This document shows, piece after piece, positions 17,709-26,332 of a stretch of DNA of 45,439 nucleotides (positions are counted from its first letter, which is position 1; every line of letters begins with the position of its first letter). The notes beneath the pieces are model-generated. The model saw nothing but the letters and a program-made list of their open reading frames with translations, made no database searches and was not told where the DNA came from. A program made the translations under genes and the position numbers. Origin of the DNA: Treponema sp. UBA7590 (GTDB lineage Bacteria; Spirochaetota; Spirochaetia; Treponematales; Treponemataceae); contig DLKK01000049.1 of assembly GCA_002478955.1 (NCBI GenBank), positions 3,248 to 48,686 of the forward strand, given 5' to 3'.

Positions 17709-19229
17709 TTACAAGTTATTATTTATATCTTCCAGTTTTTCAGAAAGTTCCACATCTCCTGTAATATTCACTAGAGCTTGAACAATATCTTCATTTGTCG
17801 CCCAATAATCTGGCATTATACCAAGACCTTCTGGACATGTTTCTGAAAAAGGAGATATAAAAGACGGTAAATGCAAAGCTATTCCAGAATTATTTAACTG
17901 ATAACACCAGACATTTCCGTAGGCGTAACATCCTGCTGTATTCTCACCAACTTGAAAAAACTGATTTGTTTTAGAAAAAATACTTCTTGTCTCAAAAACA
18001 GCTAATTCACTTGATGAACATGTATTTTTCCCAGAAAGAATAATCAATTTTCCTTTAAATTTTGGAGTTCCTGATTTTGGTTTTACCTTTTTTTGCTCGG
18101 AATATGTGATTCTTAAATTTTTATTATTTAAAATCTTTTTTCTTTTGGAAAATTCATTTTTCCAAAACTTTTCTTGTGAAAATACATATTTTGTAAGCCA
18201 AGTTTCCGCCTGTTGAACTGGAGGAGAAATCAAATCTATTTTATCCCCATTGGAACCTATTAATTTCCATTCTTTTTGTATATTTTCAGATGATTTTTTT
18301 TCATCACAATTCTTTTCTGAAAAATACAAATTTGCCAAAAAGCTTGAACTATGTCTCGAATTTCCTCCTCCATTTGTTCGTAAGTCAAGGATTATATTCT
18401 TCTTCTCAGGATAACGTGCTGAAACAGAATGAAGCTTTTCAAAATTCTCATCCAAGACCTTTTTTCGATTATCATTATTCTGCAAATCCATCAATATAGG
18501 AATATAAATATACACAGAATCTTCAGTTTCAATTTCTTTATATGTGGTAATATCATTTGAAACTAGATAATTATTGGATATATTGCATAAAAGATGTTTT
18601 TCATTCCCTGATGAAATTGCAGAAATATATTTTTCGTTCTCATCTATTGTTGCATACGTTCCAATTCTATAAATATAGTCTCCCTCTGAAGGATATAAGA
18701 AAAGGTTTTCACTTTTAAATTCAATATTTTCGCCAACCTGAAAATCCTGATTATCAGATTTTTCCACAACAAAACTATCATTAGTTTTCTTTACATAAAT
18801 ATTTGAATATAGAACTCTATGCTGAGTTATCAACTGTTTAAAAAAATCTTTGCTTTCAATGGAAAAATGAGAATCCTGTACATACGGTTTTAAAAAGTCA
18901 TAAATAAATTGGCTTAATTCTGACACTTTTATATTTTTACCGTCATCATTCGACTTTTTAAATGACCCAATTATTTTATCAATTTCAAGCCCACGTTTTA
19001 CGGCATCATCATAGCCGGCATAAGAAGATTTCAACAGATAAACCATCATATCCAAATCTTCTAATGCCTGCTTATATGAAATTTCTTCCCTAAACCATTT
19101 TTGATAACCAAAAAAATCACAACTCACATCCCGGTATTCGCACGGTTCAGAAGAAATTATCTTTGTTTTTGCCATACAGATTCCATATAGCATCATCAAA
19201 GCAATAGACACAAAAACTTTTTTAGCCAA
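17709..19229 (-). CDS. Exported S41-like (C-terminal processing) peptidase A
   Basis: Secreted protein of 506 residues with a signal peptide ending near CMA (residue 20). The S41 core is recognisable: LDLRTNGGGN (281-290), the nucleophile region NTCSSSELAVFE (402-412) and GENTAGC (428-434). His121 in the DSHFSIE segment matches the DxH motif seen before the core of tricorn-type S41 members. The Lys of the CtpA/Tsp Ser-Lys dyad is not evident at GENTAGC, so it fits the S41B type better. TTG start, set by the strong GGGAGGAG ribosome site. It is a paralogue of the protein at 24843-26330: the termini are nearly identical (KTKIISSEPCEYR; ELSEKLEDINNNL) and the middle is diverged. Likely part of the peptide system, possibly processing or immunity. 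Confidence 0.75.
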   Translation of the reverse strand: MAKKVFVSIALMMLYGICMAKTKIISSEPCEYRDVSCDFFGYQKWFREEISYKQALEDLDMMVYLLKSSYAGYDDAVKRGLEIDKIIGSFKKSNDDGKNIKVSELSQFIYDFLKPYVQDSHFSIESKDFFKQLITQHRVLYSNIYVKKTNDSFVVEKSDNQDFQVGENIEFKSENLFLYPSEGDYIYRIGTYATIDENEKYISAISSGNEKHLLCNISNNYLVSNDITTYKEIETEDSVYIYIPILMDLQNNDNRKKVLDENFEKLHSVSARYPEKKNIILDLRTNGGGNSRHSSSFLANLYFSEKNCDEKKSSENIQKEWKLIGSNGDKIDLISPPVQQAETWLTKYVFSQEKFWKNEFSKRKKILNNKNLRITYSEQKKVKPKSGTPKFKGKLIILSGKNTCSSSELAVFETRSIFSKTNQFFQVGENTAGCYAYGNVWCYQLNNSGIALHLPSFISPFSETCPEGLGIMPDYWATNEDIVQALVNITGDVELSEKLEDINNNL

Positions 19230-19293
19230 GAGTTCACTCCTCCCTCATATAATTTTGATATAAAGGACTATAACACAACCAGATAACAAAAAT

Positions 19294-20550
19294 TTATTTT
19301 AACAGCCATTTCCAGAGTGGAATAACTTCAATTTTTATATCATCAACATTCAGCTCTTTTTCTTCTTCATATGTAATGATTATAAAACGTTTTGCTTCTT
19401 TTACAGATTTTGCAACTTCTGCAAGAGACTTTGTTTCCCGCTCATTTGAAATATTCTCAACAGAATAAGCAACCTGTATAACAGCTCCTGTTTCTTCCAC
19501 AAAAAAATCCGCTTCAAAATTCTTGCCTTTAAGATAAAACAGCCTATCCTTATATTTATTCCAAAGATTTATTGCAACAAGATTTTCCAGCAAACGAGGC
19601 GCACCCTTGTTCAAAAAAAGATTAAGCAGACCGTTGTCATTAAAGTAATACTTAGGCTATGTTTCCTGCTCAACAAACTTTGAAAAGTAATTTTTGATTG
19701 CAAATATCAAGAACGACTGCCGGGCATAACCAATGTAATCTATAATAATATCCTTGCTTATGCTTACACCGATTGATTTAAGCGTGCTATGAAGTTTTGT
19801 GTAAGAAACTTCATCTTTTACAGATTCTGCAATTTTTTTCATAAGCAAGCGCAAGCCATTCGTATTTCTGATTCCGTTCCTTGCAGCTATATCTCCTAAC
19901 AGAATTTTCTGATAAATGCTTGAAATATATTCCCGTTTGTCTTTGTATTCAAGATTTTCAGGGAAACCTCCAAAATAGAAATAATCTTCAAATTCCCTGA
20001 GTATTTTTCCACTGCCTTTTGTTCCCAAGACAGCCTTATCCGAATAATCAACTTTTTTTGCCGTCAGATATTCACGGAAATTATATGGTGTCACATATTT
20101 TGTAAAATACCGCCCACCCAACCGGTTTTCAATTTCCACAGAAATCATTTTCGCATTGCTTCCTGTTATAAAAGTATGCTCCTTAGAGTCTGCCATACGC
20201 CGGGCAAATTTTTCCCATCCTTCAATATTCTGAATTTCATCAAAAAAGAACCAGCCTTTTTTATCGCTCATTTCAGACTGAACGGCAAGAATATCATTAA
20301 AATCATTCAGAGAAAATTCAGAAAGACGCTCATCCTCAAAATTAATATATATTATCTGCTTCCAATCAGTGCCCTGTGCTATCAAATCCTGTACAATTTT
20401 ATACAGCAAAGTTGATTTTCCGGCACGGCGTAGCCCTATAACAACGTAATTCGCGTTAATATCAAAATCATACTCGCGGCTAACAATATTGAAACTGCGG
20501 ATTACCTCATGCTGATCATAAATAACTGCTTTTAATAAATCATGGTTCAT
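19294..20550 (-). pseudogene. AAA ATPase with DUF4143 domain (copy 2), interrupted by an amber codon
   Basis: Reads through as one frame except for a TAG at 19659-19657, after FVEQET and before PKYYFNDNGLLN, exactly where family members run on into DUF4143. N-terminal part: Walker A IGLRRAGKST (Lys45) and Walker B WFFFDEIQNIEGWE. C-terminal part: LLENLVAINLWNKY, the nuclease-like FEADFFVEETGAVIQVAYSV and the end KWLLK. Start is ATG 20550, with GGAG 6 nt upstream. The single nonsense codon is the only lesion, so decay is recent, or a sequencing error should be excluded. TAG serves as a normal stop elsewhere in the window (e.g. the gene ending at 39254), which argues against recoding. Confidence 0.85.
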
Positions 20551-20561
20551 CGCAAACTCCA

Positions 20562-20614
20562 TGTCGAATATATTCGACAAAAAAAACATTATATTATGTC
20601 GAGTTTATTCGACA
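20562..20614 (-). promoter_or_regulatory. Promoter flanked by twin 18-bp palindromes
   Basis: A perfect palindrome TGTCGAATATATTCGACA (20562-20579) and a close copy TGTCGAGTTTATTCGACA (20597-20614) lie 35 nt apart. Between them, on the minus strand, is TATAAT (20593-20588), putting transcription start near 20581. One site would cover the -35 region and the other the first transcribed bases, a classic two-operator repression layout for the ATPase copy 2 gene. Confidence 0.7.
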
Positions 20615-20820
20615 ACAGAGTAAAAGTCAACAATCTGTTTCGGACATTCTATAAACAAGAAAAGCAGTTTGTTTTGAATATTCACCTTTTTCTCAGATGT
20701 CTATTTTTACAATATGCACAAACTAATGCGTGACAAAACTTCCTGACACTTTAATTATAAATACAAGCATCGAAGAATTTCTGCATACTCCACCACAAAA
20801 CTATTGAGGGTGTACATCAG

Positions 20821-21102
20821 ATGTCTGAGTTTACATTGAATTTTATTCATTCCTTTATAGAAACAATGAACAATGCCTCGACTCTGATAAAAGAACGTTG
20901 TCCCAAAATTTATTCACAGGAATTAGTGGAACATCTGTTTTATGATTTTTATACAAAGAATGAATATCTTTGTGAAAAACTTAGCATTTCAAGAAATACT
21001 TCAAGCAAGTATCTGCATGAACTTGCTGAAAACGGAATCTTAATAGGCAAAACCAAATTATATAAAAATGATTTCTTATATAACCTCATAAAACTGTGGT
21101 AA
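20821..21102 (+). CDS. Orphan Fic-protein C-terminal winged helix (probable remnant)
   Basis: A 93-residue frame matching the C-terminal tail of Fic-family AMP-transferases: a helix (FIETMNNASTLIKERCPKIYSQ), then a winged-helix (TKNEYLCEKLSISRNTSSKY, then LAENGILIG). The catalytic Fic motif (HxFxDGNGR) is absent here and in the 200 bp upstream, so no Fic activity is possible. No Shine-Dalgarno sequence precedes the ATG. It is most likely the surviving end of a deleted Fic gene; a small DNA-binding protein is the alternative. It sits between the peptide operon and ATPase copy 2. Confidence 0.5.
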   Translation: MSEFTLNFIHSFIETMNNASTLIKERCPKIYSQELVEHLFYDFYTKNEYLCEKLSISRNTSSKYLHELAENGILIGKTKLYKNDFLYNLIKLW

Positions 21103-21174
21103 GAACAATATTAACGAAAACATGGAGCTGCTATTACCGGCGCAGAGATAACAGCCTAAATAAAAATTAATTTT

Positions 21175-22314
21175 TTACGAAATTATTTGCTTCAATAAAT
21201 AAACATATAATGGCTCTGTACGAACTTTTATTCTTGCGGTTGCTGTCATTCCCGGAACCAGGCTTATTGTATTTTTATTTCGTTTATCTATAAAATCAAT
21301 ATTATCTAGAACGCCTGTTATTAAAAAATATGGCTGACCATCTGCTCCTAACATAGAATCCTTTGAAATATTCGAAAGCTGACCTGTAATACTGGAAAAA
21401 TTTGATGAAGGATATTTTGGAAAAGAAAGTGTAAATTTATCATCAGTATGTAATTCAGCAATATCCTGAGCATTAACATTTATATAAACATTAAGTTTTC
21501 CATTTGTTTCAGGAACAATGCGGGCAATCTTTGATTCTGAAATAATTGACTCACCGATATTTATTATCTGAAGTTCTTCAATATATCCATCGCAGGTTGA
21601 TTTTAAGACAGTTTGATTCATCTGAAGTTCCAACTTTGCAATATTTGATTCAATTTCTGAAATAACAGACTTGTTATATTCTAATTCCTCTGAATACTTA
21701 ACCCGGTTATCTGAAAAGAAATTTTCGAATTCAATTTTTGCACTATTAAATTTATTTTCAGCTTCCTTTAGCTCAATTTTACTTACAGTCTGCGGAAACA
21801 ATTTTGCAGCTGCCTCATATTGAAATTTACAAGCTTCCATTTCAAACTTCAATTTCTTTATTTGATTTGCAAATGAATATATATATAGTTCATCCATGTT
21901 TTGATTTTCATTTTCATAGTTTTTCATAAAATGCAGTATATTTTTGTCTTTTTGAACATATTCTTGATATTCTTTCAATTTCTTAAATTGCATTTCAAGT
22001 TCCTGATTAATATAAGCATTGTCAAGAACATATAGCGTTTGGCCGGCTATAACTTTCTGTCCGTTTTTAAATAATTTTTCTTTTACAGTTCCAGATGTGA
22101 TTGGTGTAATATAAACCAAATCTTGAGAAGGTCTTATTTGCGCATCTGATTTTATAATAACATCATAAGGGGCTATTATTATATAGATAATTATCAGTAA
22201 AATTATTCCTAAAATTAAGAATACAGATTTTTTCACAATGTCAGGAACTGAAAGCTCATAATAAGCCCGAGAGTATTTTAATTCTTTTCCTTTTAGAAAA
22301 TGTATATCTTCCAT
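21175..22314 (-). CDS. HlyD-family adaptor of the peptide exporter
   Basis: Membrane-fusion protein linking an inner-membrane ABC exporter to the outer envelope. It has a short cytoplasmic N-terminus, one membrane helix (about 30-55, LILGIILLIIIYIII), a lipoyl-like half (VYITPITSGTVKEKLFKNGQ), a long coiled-coil region (about 100-230) and a second lipoyl/beta-barrel part (LKSTCDGYIEELQIINIGE, later LVPGMTATARIKV). I start at ATG 22314, 2 nt after the exporter stop; a TTG at 22329 overlapping the exporter is possible. It is the last gene of the peptide operon. No TolC-like outer-membrane channel is encoded here. Confidence 0.9.
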   Translation of the reverse strand: MEDIHFLKGKELKYSRAYYELSVPDIVKKSVFLILGIILLIIIYIIIAPYDVIIKSDAQIRPSQDLVYITPITSGTVKEKLFKNGQKVIAGQTLYVLDNAYINQELEMQFKKLKEYQEYVQKDKNILHFMKNYENENQNMDELYIYSFANQIKKLKFEMEACKFQYEAAAKLFPQTVSKIELKEAENKFNSAKIEFENFFSDNRVKYSEELEYNKSVISEIESNIAKLELQMNQTVLKSTCDGYIEELQIINIGESIISESKIARIVPETNGKLNVYINVNAQDIAELHTDDKFTLSFPKYPSSNFSSITGQLSNISKDSMLGADGQPYFLITGVLDNIDFIDKRNKNTISLVPGMTATARIKVRTEPLYVYLLKQIIS

Positions 22315-22316
22315 CT

Positions 22317-24446
22317 TTATAAATTCCAAAGTTCGTAGTATTTACCTTTTAAAGCCAAAAGCTCTTTGTGATTTCCACTTTCAACAATTTTACCTTTATC
22401 CATAACAAAAATTATGTCTGAATTTTTTACTGTTGTAAGACGGTGTGCAATCGTAATTGTTATAATCTCTTTACCAAGCTCATCAACAACTTTTTGAAAA
22501 CCTCTTTCACTTACAGTATCTAAAGCACTAGTTGCCTCATCAAGCAAAAGTATATCTGGCTTGGATAACAGTGCTCTTGCCAATGCAATCCTTTGCCTTT
22601 CACCGCCAGACAGACTTGCTCCTCTTTCTGAAATTTTTGCATAATATTTATCCGGCATATCTTCTATAAAATTATCAGCCTGAGCCAACCTGCATGCATA
22701 CTGAACATCTTCCAGCAAATAACCAGAACGCCCCATGACAATATTTTCAAAAACCGTGCCGCTGAACAAATACACTTCTTGCGGTACATAACCAATTCTG
22801 CTTCGTAAATAACCTGTATCTATATCTCTAATGTCCTGATTTCCAATGAAAACACCGCCTTCATTCACATCATAAAAATGTAAAAAAAGTTTCATCAGTG
22901 TTGATTTGCCGCAGCCGGATGCCCCGACAAAAGCTATTTTTCTGTTATCGCCAGTAGAAAAAGAAAGATCTGTAAAAACATTTCTTCTTGTGCCATACCT
23001 GAAACTTGCATTCCGTAACTCAATGGGTAGAGAAATTTTTGAATTGTTTAATCCATTTTTAGATTTTAATTTTTCTTCTTCCAAGTCATAGATTTCACCA
23101 ATTCTTTCCGCCGCAACAATTGCTTCCTGTATCTGTGGCTGAAGCTCTATAAAACGTGCAAGCGGACCTGTAAAATATCCTGCAAGAGTATTAAAACTTA
23201 TTAATTCACCTAAACTTAAGGTGTCTTTTAATATTAAATAGCCTCCAATCCAATAAATTAAATTTGCACCAACTCCAGAAATTATACTTATAATCAATTC
23301 CTTTACATTCCCATAGTTCCAGGCTTTTTGACCTAAATCAATGTAACTTACAAGACGTCGCTCATACTCTTCTGTTGAATAACTCTGGGCATTTATGCTT
23401 TTTATCACAGGAATTCCGCCAAGCATTTCCACCAGATATGAGTTCAAATCCGCACTCTGTTCCATTTGCTCACGATAATTCTTTGCAAAAAACTTGCTTG
23501 AAGCCCAGACAACCAAGGAAGAAAGCGGAACTGTAATTATCAAAATCAAGAATAATTTGTAGCTGGTTACTCCTAAATAAATTCCGGTAAAGACCATCAT
23601 CAGCAAATCAAGCAAAGTCCCAAGTGCAATATTAGAAAGAGTTGTCCGGATTTTATCGCTATCATTAAAACGGCTCAAAATTTCGCCTGTCCTGCGGGTT
23701 TCAAAAAAGTTCAATGGTAGATACAAAACATGCTTTATATATGAAATTGAAAGAGAAATATTTGTTTTCATTGTAAAAACACGCAAAAACTGAGAACGGC
23801 AGACTGTTAAAATTGCAGAGAAAACAGTCAGACACACAAGTGCAAAACTTAATACATGAAGGGAAGTATGGGCTTTTGAACCAATTATATCATCGACAAA
23901 AAATTTAAAATAAAGACCGCTTAAAATGCCAAACAATGAAAGAATCAAGGAAATAAGTACCATAAATGCCAATAGTTTTATATGCGGAGTAATTAATGGA
24001 ACAAATTTTAATAGGGCATGACCATCTTTTTGAATGACAAAATCTGGAGTTGGAGAAACAAGAATCAAATAACCTGACCAGATTTTTAAGAAATCTTCTT
24101 TTTTATAAGAAATTTTTCCAAGTGCCGGATCATAAATCCAAACGCGCTTTTCGTTTATTTTTGCAATAACAACAAAGTGATTGTTACCATTCTGATACTG
24201 TAAATGCGCAATAAGAGGAACTGGAAACTTTTTAGAAAAAATCTGTTCATTCCCTTTTACTGCCTTTGCATCCAGATTAAGTTTTTTGGCAGCCTCAAGC
24301 ATTCCTTTTAAAGAAGTGCCTTCCTTGTCTGTTCCGGCAACCTCACGAATTTTTGTTATGGAAAGATGACTTCCAAAATGGCTTGCCAGCATTGCAAGAC
24401 ACGCCGCACCGCAATCTGTTTCATCGAATTGTTTTATGAGTTTCAT
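22317..24446 (-). CDS. Peptidase-containing ABC transporter (C39 leader peptidase plus export)
   Basis: Bifunctional exporter that cuts double-glycine leaders and pumps the mature peptide. Residues 1-130 form a C39 cysteine protease with the catalytic Cys12 in DETDCGAAC, His in NGNNHFVVI and Asp in IYDPALGK. Membrane helices span about 160-430. The ATPase domain has Walker A GASGCGKST, signature LSGGERQR and Walker B ILLLDEATSALD. At 709 residues it is full length for the PCAT family. Its presence directly after the precursor gene, whose leader ends ELQDINGG, identifies the substrate. It is separated from the precursor by a hairpin (24470-24502) that may reduce its expression. Confidence 0.96.
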   Translation of the reverse strand: MKLIKQFDETDCGAACLAMLASHFGSHLSITKIREVAGTDKEGTSLKGMLEAAKKLNLDAKAVKGNEQIFSKKFPVPLIAHLQYQNGNNHFVVIAKINEKRVWIYDPALGKISYKKEDFLKIWSGYLILVSPTPDFVIQKDGHALLKFVPLITPHIKLLAFMVLISLILSLFGILSGLYFKFFVDDIIGSKAHTSLHVLSFALVCLTVFSAILTVCRSQFLRVFTMKTNISLSISYIKHVLYLPLNFFETRRTGEILSRFNDSDKIRTTLSNIALGTLLDLLMMVFTGIYLGVTSYKLFLILIITVPLSSLVVWASSKFFAKNYREQMEQSADLNSYLVEMLGGIPVIKSINAQSYSTEEYERRLVSYIDLGQKAWNYGNVKELIISIISGVGANLIYWIGGYLILKDTLSLGELISFNTLAGYFTGPLARFIELQPQIQEAIVAAERIGEIYDLEEEKLKSKNGLNNSKISLPIELRNASFRYGTRRNVFTDLSFSTGDNRKIAFVGASGCGKSTLMKLFLHFYDVNEGGVFIGNQDIRDIDTGYLRSRIGYVPQEVYLFSGTVFENIVMGRSGYLLEDVQYACRLAQADNFIEDMPDKYYAKISERGASLSGGERQRIALARALLSKPDILLLDEATSALDTVSERGFQKVVDELGKEIITITIAHRLTTVKNSDIIFVMDKGKIVESGNHKELLALKGKYYELWNL

Positions 24447-24469
24447 ACTTTTTTATTTAAAGAAATGAA

Positions 24470-24502
24470 TTTCCGGAGAATAAAAAAATTATTCCCCGGA
24501 AA
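24470..24502 (-). terminator. Attenuator-like hairpin between precursor and exporter genes
   Basis: A 14-bp stem with one G-T pair (24489-24502 with 24470-24483) and a 5-nt loop begins 11 nt after the precursor stop. It is followed on the minus strand by TTCATTTCTTT, a broken T-run. It would stabilise the short precursor message and let only part of transcription reach the exporter. Confidence 0.6.
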
Positions 24503-24513
24503 ATGTTTTTTAA

Positions 24514-24753
24514 TTATGACGAACTACTAGATGAACTAGAACTTGATCCGGATGAGCCACCGAAGTTACCGAAACCATTATTAGATCCGTTCTCAGAACC
24601 ATTATTAGAACCAGTTGTAATAGTTATAGAAAGACCATTACAAACGCACCATCCTCCATTAATATCTTGTAATTCATTTTCTTCCAAATTATCAATGAGA
24701 CCAAAACTTGCATACAAGTTATGATCCTCAACTGTCTTTAATGCACCAAACAT
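24514..24753 (-). CDS. RiPP precursor: GG leader, Gly/Asn-rich core, ten-serine tail
   Basis: A 79-residue peptide. I start at ATG 24753 because AAGGAA lies 7-8 nt upstream; earlier ATGs add only a basic extension. Residues 1-34 are a leader (MFGALKTVEDHN, then NLEENELQDINGG) ending in the double glycine cut by C39 peptidases. The predicted core, 45 residues, begins WCVCNG, continues with SITITTG, carries repeats of the type GSNNGSENG then FGNFGG, and ends in ten consecutive serines. Only two Cys (36 and 38) are present. The serines use TCA, AGT, TCT and TCG codons, so this is not simple DNA slippage. Candidate modifications: a radical SAM crosslink at FGN or WCV, or at the cysteines, and acylation of serines. 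Novel as far as I know. Confidence 0.85.
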   Translation of the reverse strand: MFGALKTVEDHNLYASFGLIDNLEENELQDINGGWCVCNGLSITITTGSNNGSENGSNNGFGNFGGSSGSSSSSSSSSS

Positions 24754-24842
24754 TAATTTTTCCTTTTTGTAATTGCGCAAAAACTTTTTTCTATTTTTTG
24801 ATTTCATACGAAACCAATTAAGCATTGATCAGATGCTTATTT

Positions 24843-26330
24843 TTACAAATTATTATTTATATCTTCCAATTTTTCTGAAAGTTCCATATCTCCTGTTATA
24901 TTCACTAGTGCCTGAATCAAATCTTCATCAAAAGCCCAATAGTCAGGCATATATCCTTTACCTTCTGCTATAATCCCATTTTTCATTTTAAATGACGGTA
25001 AATACATAGCTATACCACTGTTAGGTAACTGATAACACATTACATTACCGTAATTAAAGCAACCACCGGAGTTTTCTCCAATATAAAATAAATTTTTCCC
25101 TTCTTCTAATAACGGATTTGCCAAATAAATAAAAGATTCTCCAGAAGAACATGTATTTTTATCCATTATCACAATCAGCTTACTTAAAAAGTTTCTTTTT
25201 TTATTTATTCCTTTCTTTAAATTTTCCATTTCCATTCTATTAAAATTATTTTTTTTCATAAATTTATAAATCACATTAAAATAACTACTATTCTCTTTTT
25301 TAAGATTATTTCCGTTCCATTTTATAGCCTGTAAAATAGGTGGTGAATACAAATTTATGGAAGAAAACGATATATGCTTTTCATACTTTTTATAGTTTTT
25401 TATTTCATTTTTCCCACTTTCACAAAAAAGCAAATTTGCCAAAAATTTCTGACAATATAAATCATTTCCTCCATTGTTTCCTCTAAAATCTATTATATAG
25501 TTTTTCTTTTCCCCATAGCGCAGACCTAATGTGACAAATTTTTTATACATTTCTTCATACTTGACAAAATTCCCCCAATGTATATTAGGTTCTATTAGAG
25601 TCGGCAAATAAAAATAAACAGATTCATTTGTAATAATTTCTTTATAAGATGTATCTGAAGATTTTTTTAGTTGACTATTAGTTTTAGAACACGAAACAGA
25701 AATCTTTTTATCATTGAACAATAATTCTATAAAATTATTGTCATTTTTTTCTTCATTCTGTAAAAACATTCCCAACCGATAGACATCTTTTCCTCCAGAA
25801 GGATAAAGAAACAAATAATCAGGCGAATCATTATAAATATCACCTATTTTTATATTCGGATTATCTGTTTTTATAACTTTGAATTGGTCATTGCTTTTTA
25901 ATAAAAAAATATCCGAGAAAAAAATTCTTATAGGAGCGCGGTAGAAAACCTGTTTATTTTGTCCAACCAAACAAAAATGAAAATCATTTATATAAGGCTT
26001 TAACTGCTCATCAAAATACGAAAGTAATTCATCTGTATTTACGTTATTCTCTTTTGTAAAAGGAAAATTCTCTCTTAAAGCTTGAATTTTAAATTCTTTC
26101 GATTTTAAATCATCATATCCAGAATACGCATTTTCAAGAAGATATATAAACATATCGACATCTTCTAATGCCTGACTAAATGTAATTTCATCCTTTATAA
26201 AATTGTAATAACCATCTCTATTACACAAAACCTCCCGGTATTCGCACGGTTCAGAAGAAATTATCTTTGTTTTTGCCATACAGACTCCACAAATAATTAT
26301 TAAAATAAAAGGCAGCAATACTTTTTTCAT
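24843..26330 (-). CDS. Exported S41-like peptidase B, inside the peptide operon
   Basis: Paralogue of the protein at 17709-19229, with 495 residues. Signal peptide ends at CMA (residue 19). It has His118 in the NDFHFCL segment, IDFRGNNGGND, the nucleophile region NTCSSGESFIYL and GENSGGC. The CtpA-type catalytic lysine is not evident. Start ATG 26330 lies 2 nt after the radical SAM stop, so it is translationally coupled. Placement between the maturase and the precursor gene ties it to the peptide. Possible roles are trimming the exported peptide, removing it from the cell's own envelope (immunity), or binding without cutting. A 52-bp block (26233-26284) is identical to 19129-19180 in paralogue A. 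Confidence 0.78.
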   Translation of the reverse strand: MKKVLLPFILIIICGVCMAKTKIISSEPCEYREVLCNRDGYYNFIKDEITFSQALEDVDMFIYLLENAYSGYDDLKSKEFKIQALRENFPFTKENNVNTDELLSYFDEQLKPYINDFHFCLVGQNKQVFYRAPIRIFFSDIFLLKSNDQFKVIKTDNPNIKIGDIYNDSPDYLFLYPSGGKDVYRLGMFLQNEEKNDNNFIELLFNDKKISVSCSKTNSQLKKSSDTSYKEIITNESVYFYLPTLIEPNIHWGNFVKYEEMYKKFVTLGLRYGEKKNYIIDFRGNNGGNDLYCQKFLANLLFCESGKNEIKNYKKYEKHISFSSINLYSPPILQAIKWNGNNLKKENSSYFNVIYKFMKKNNFNRMEMENLKKGINKKRNFLSKLIVIMDKNTCSSGESFIYLANPLLEEGKNLFYIGENSGGCFNYGNVMCYQLPNSGIAMYLPSFKMKNGIIAEGKGYMPDYWAFDEDLIQALVNITGDMELSEKLEDINNNL

Positions 26331-26332
26331 AG

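Noticed and set aside
19294..20550. TAG recoded as an amino acid
   Set aside because: TAG terminates an otherwise ordinary gene at 39252-39254 in this window, and no suppressor tRNA or pyrrolysine genes are seen.
24754..24825. N-terminal extension of the RiPP precursor from the upstream ATGs
   Set aside because: It adds a highly basic stretch atypical of GG leaders and lacks the AAGGAA ribosome site that precedes ATG 24753.
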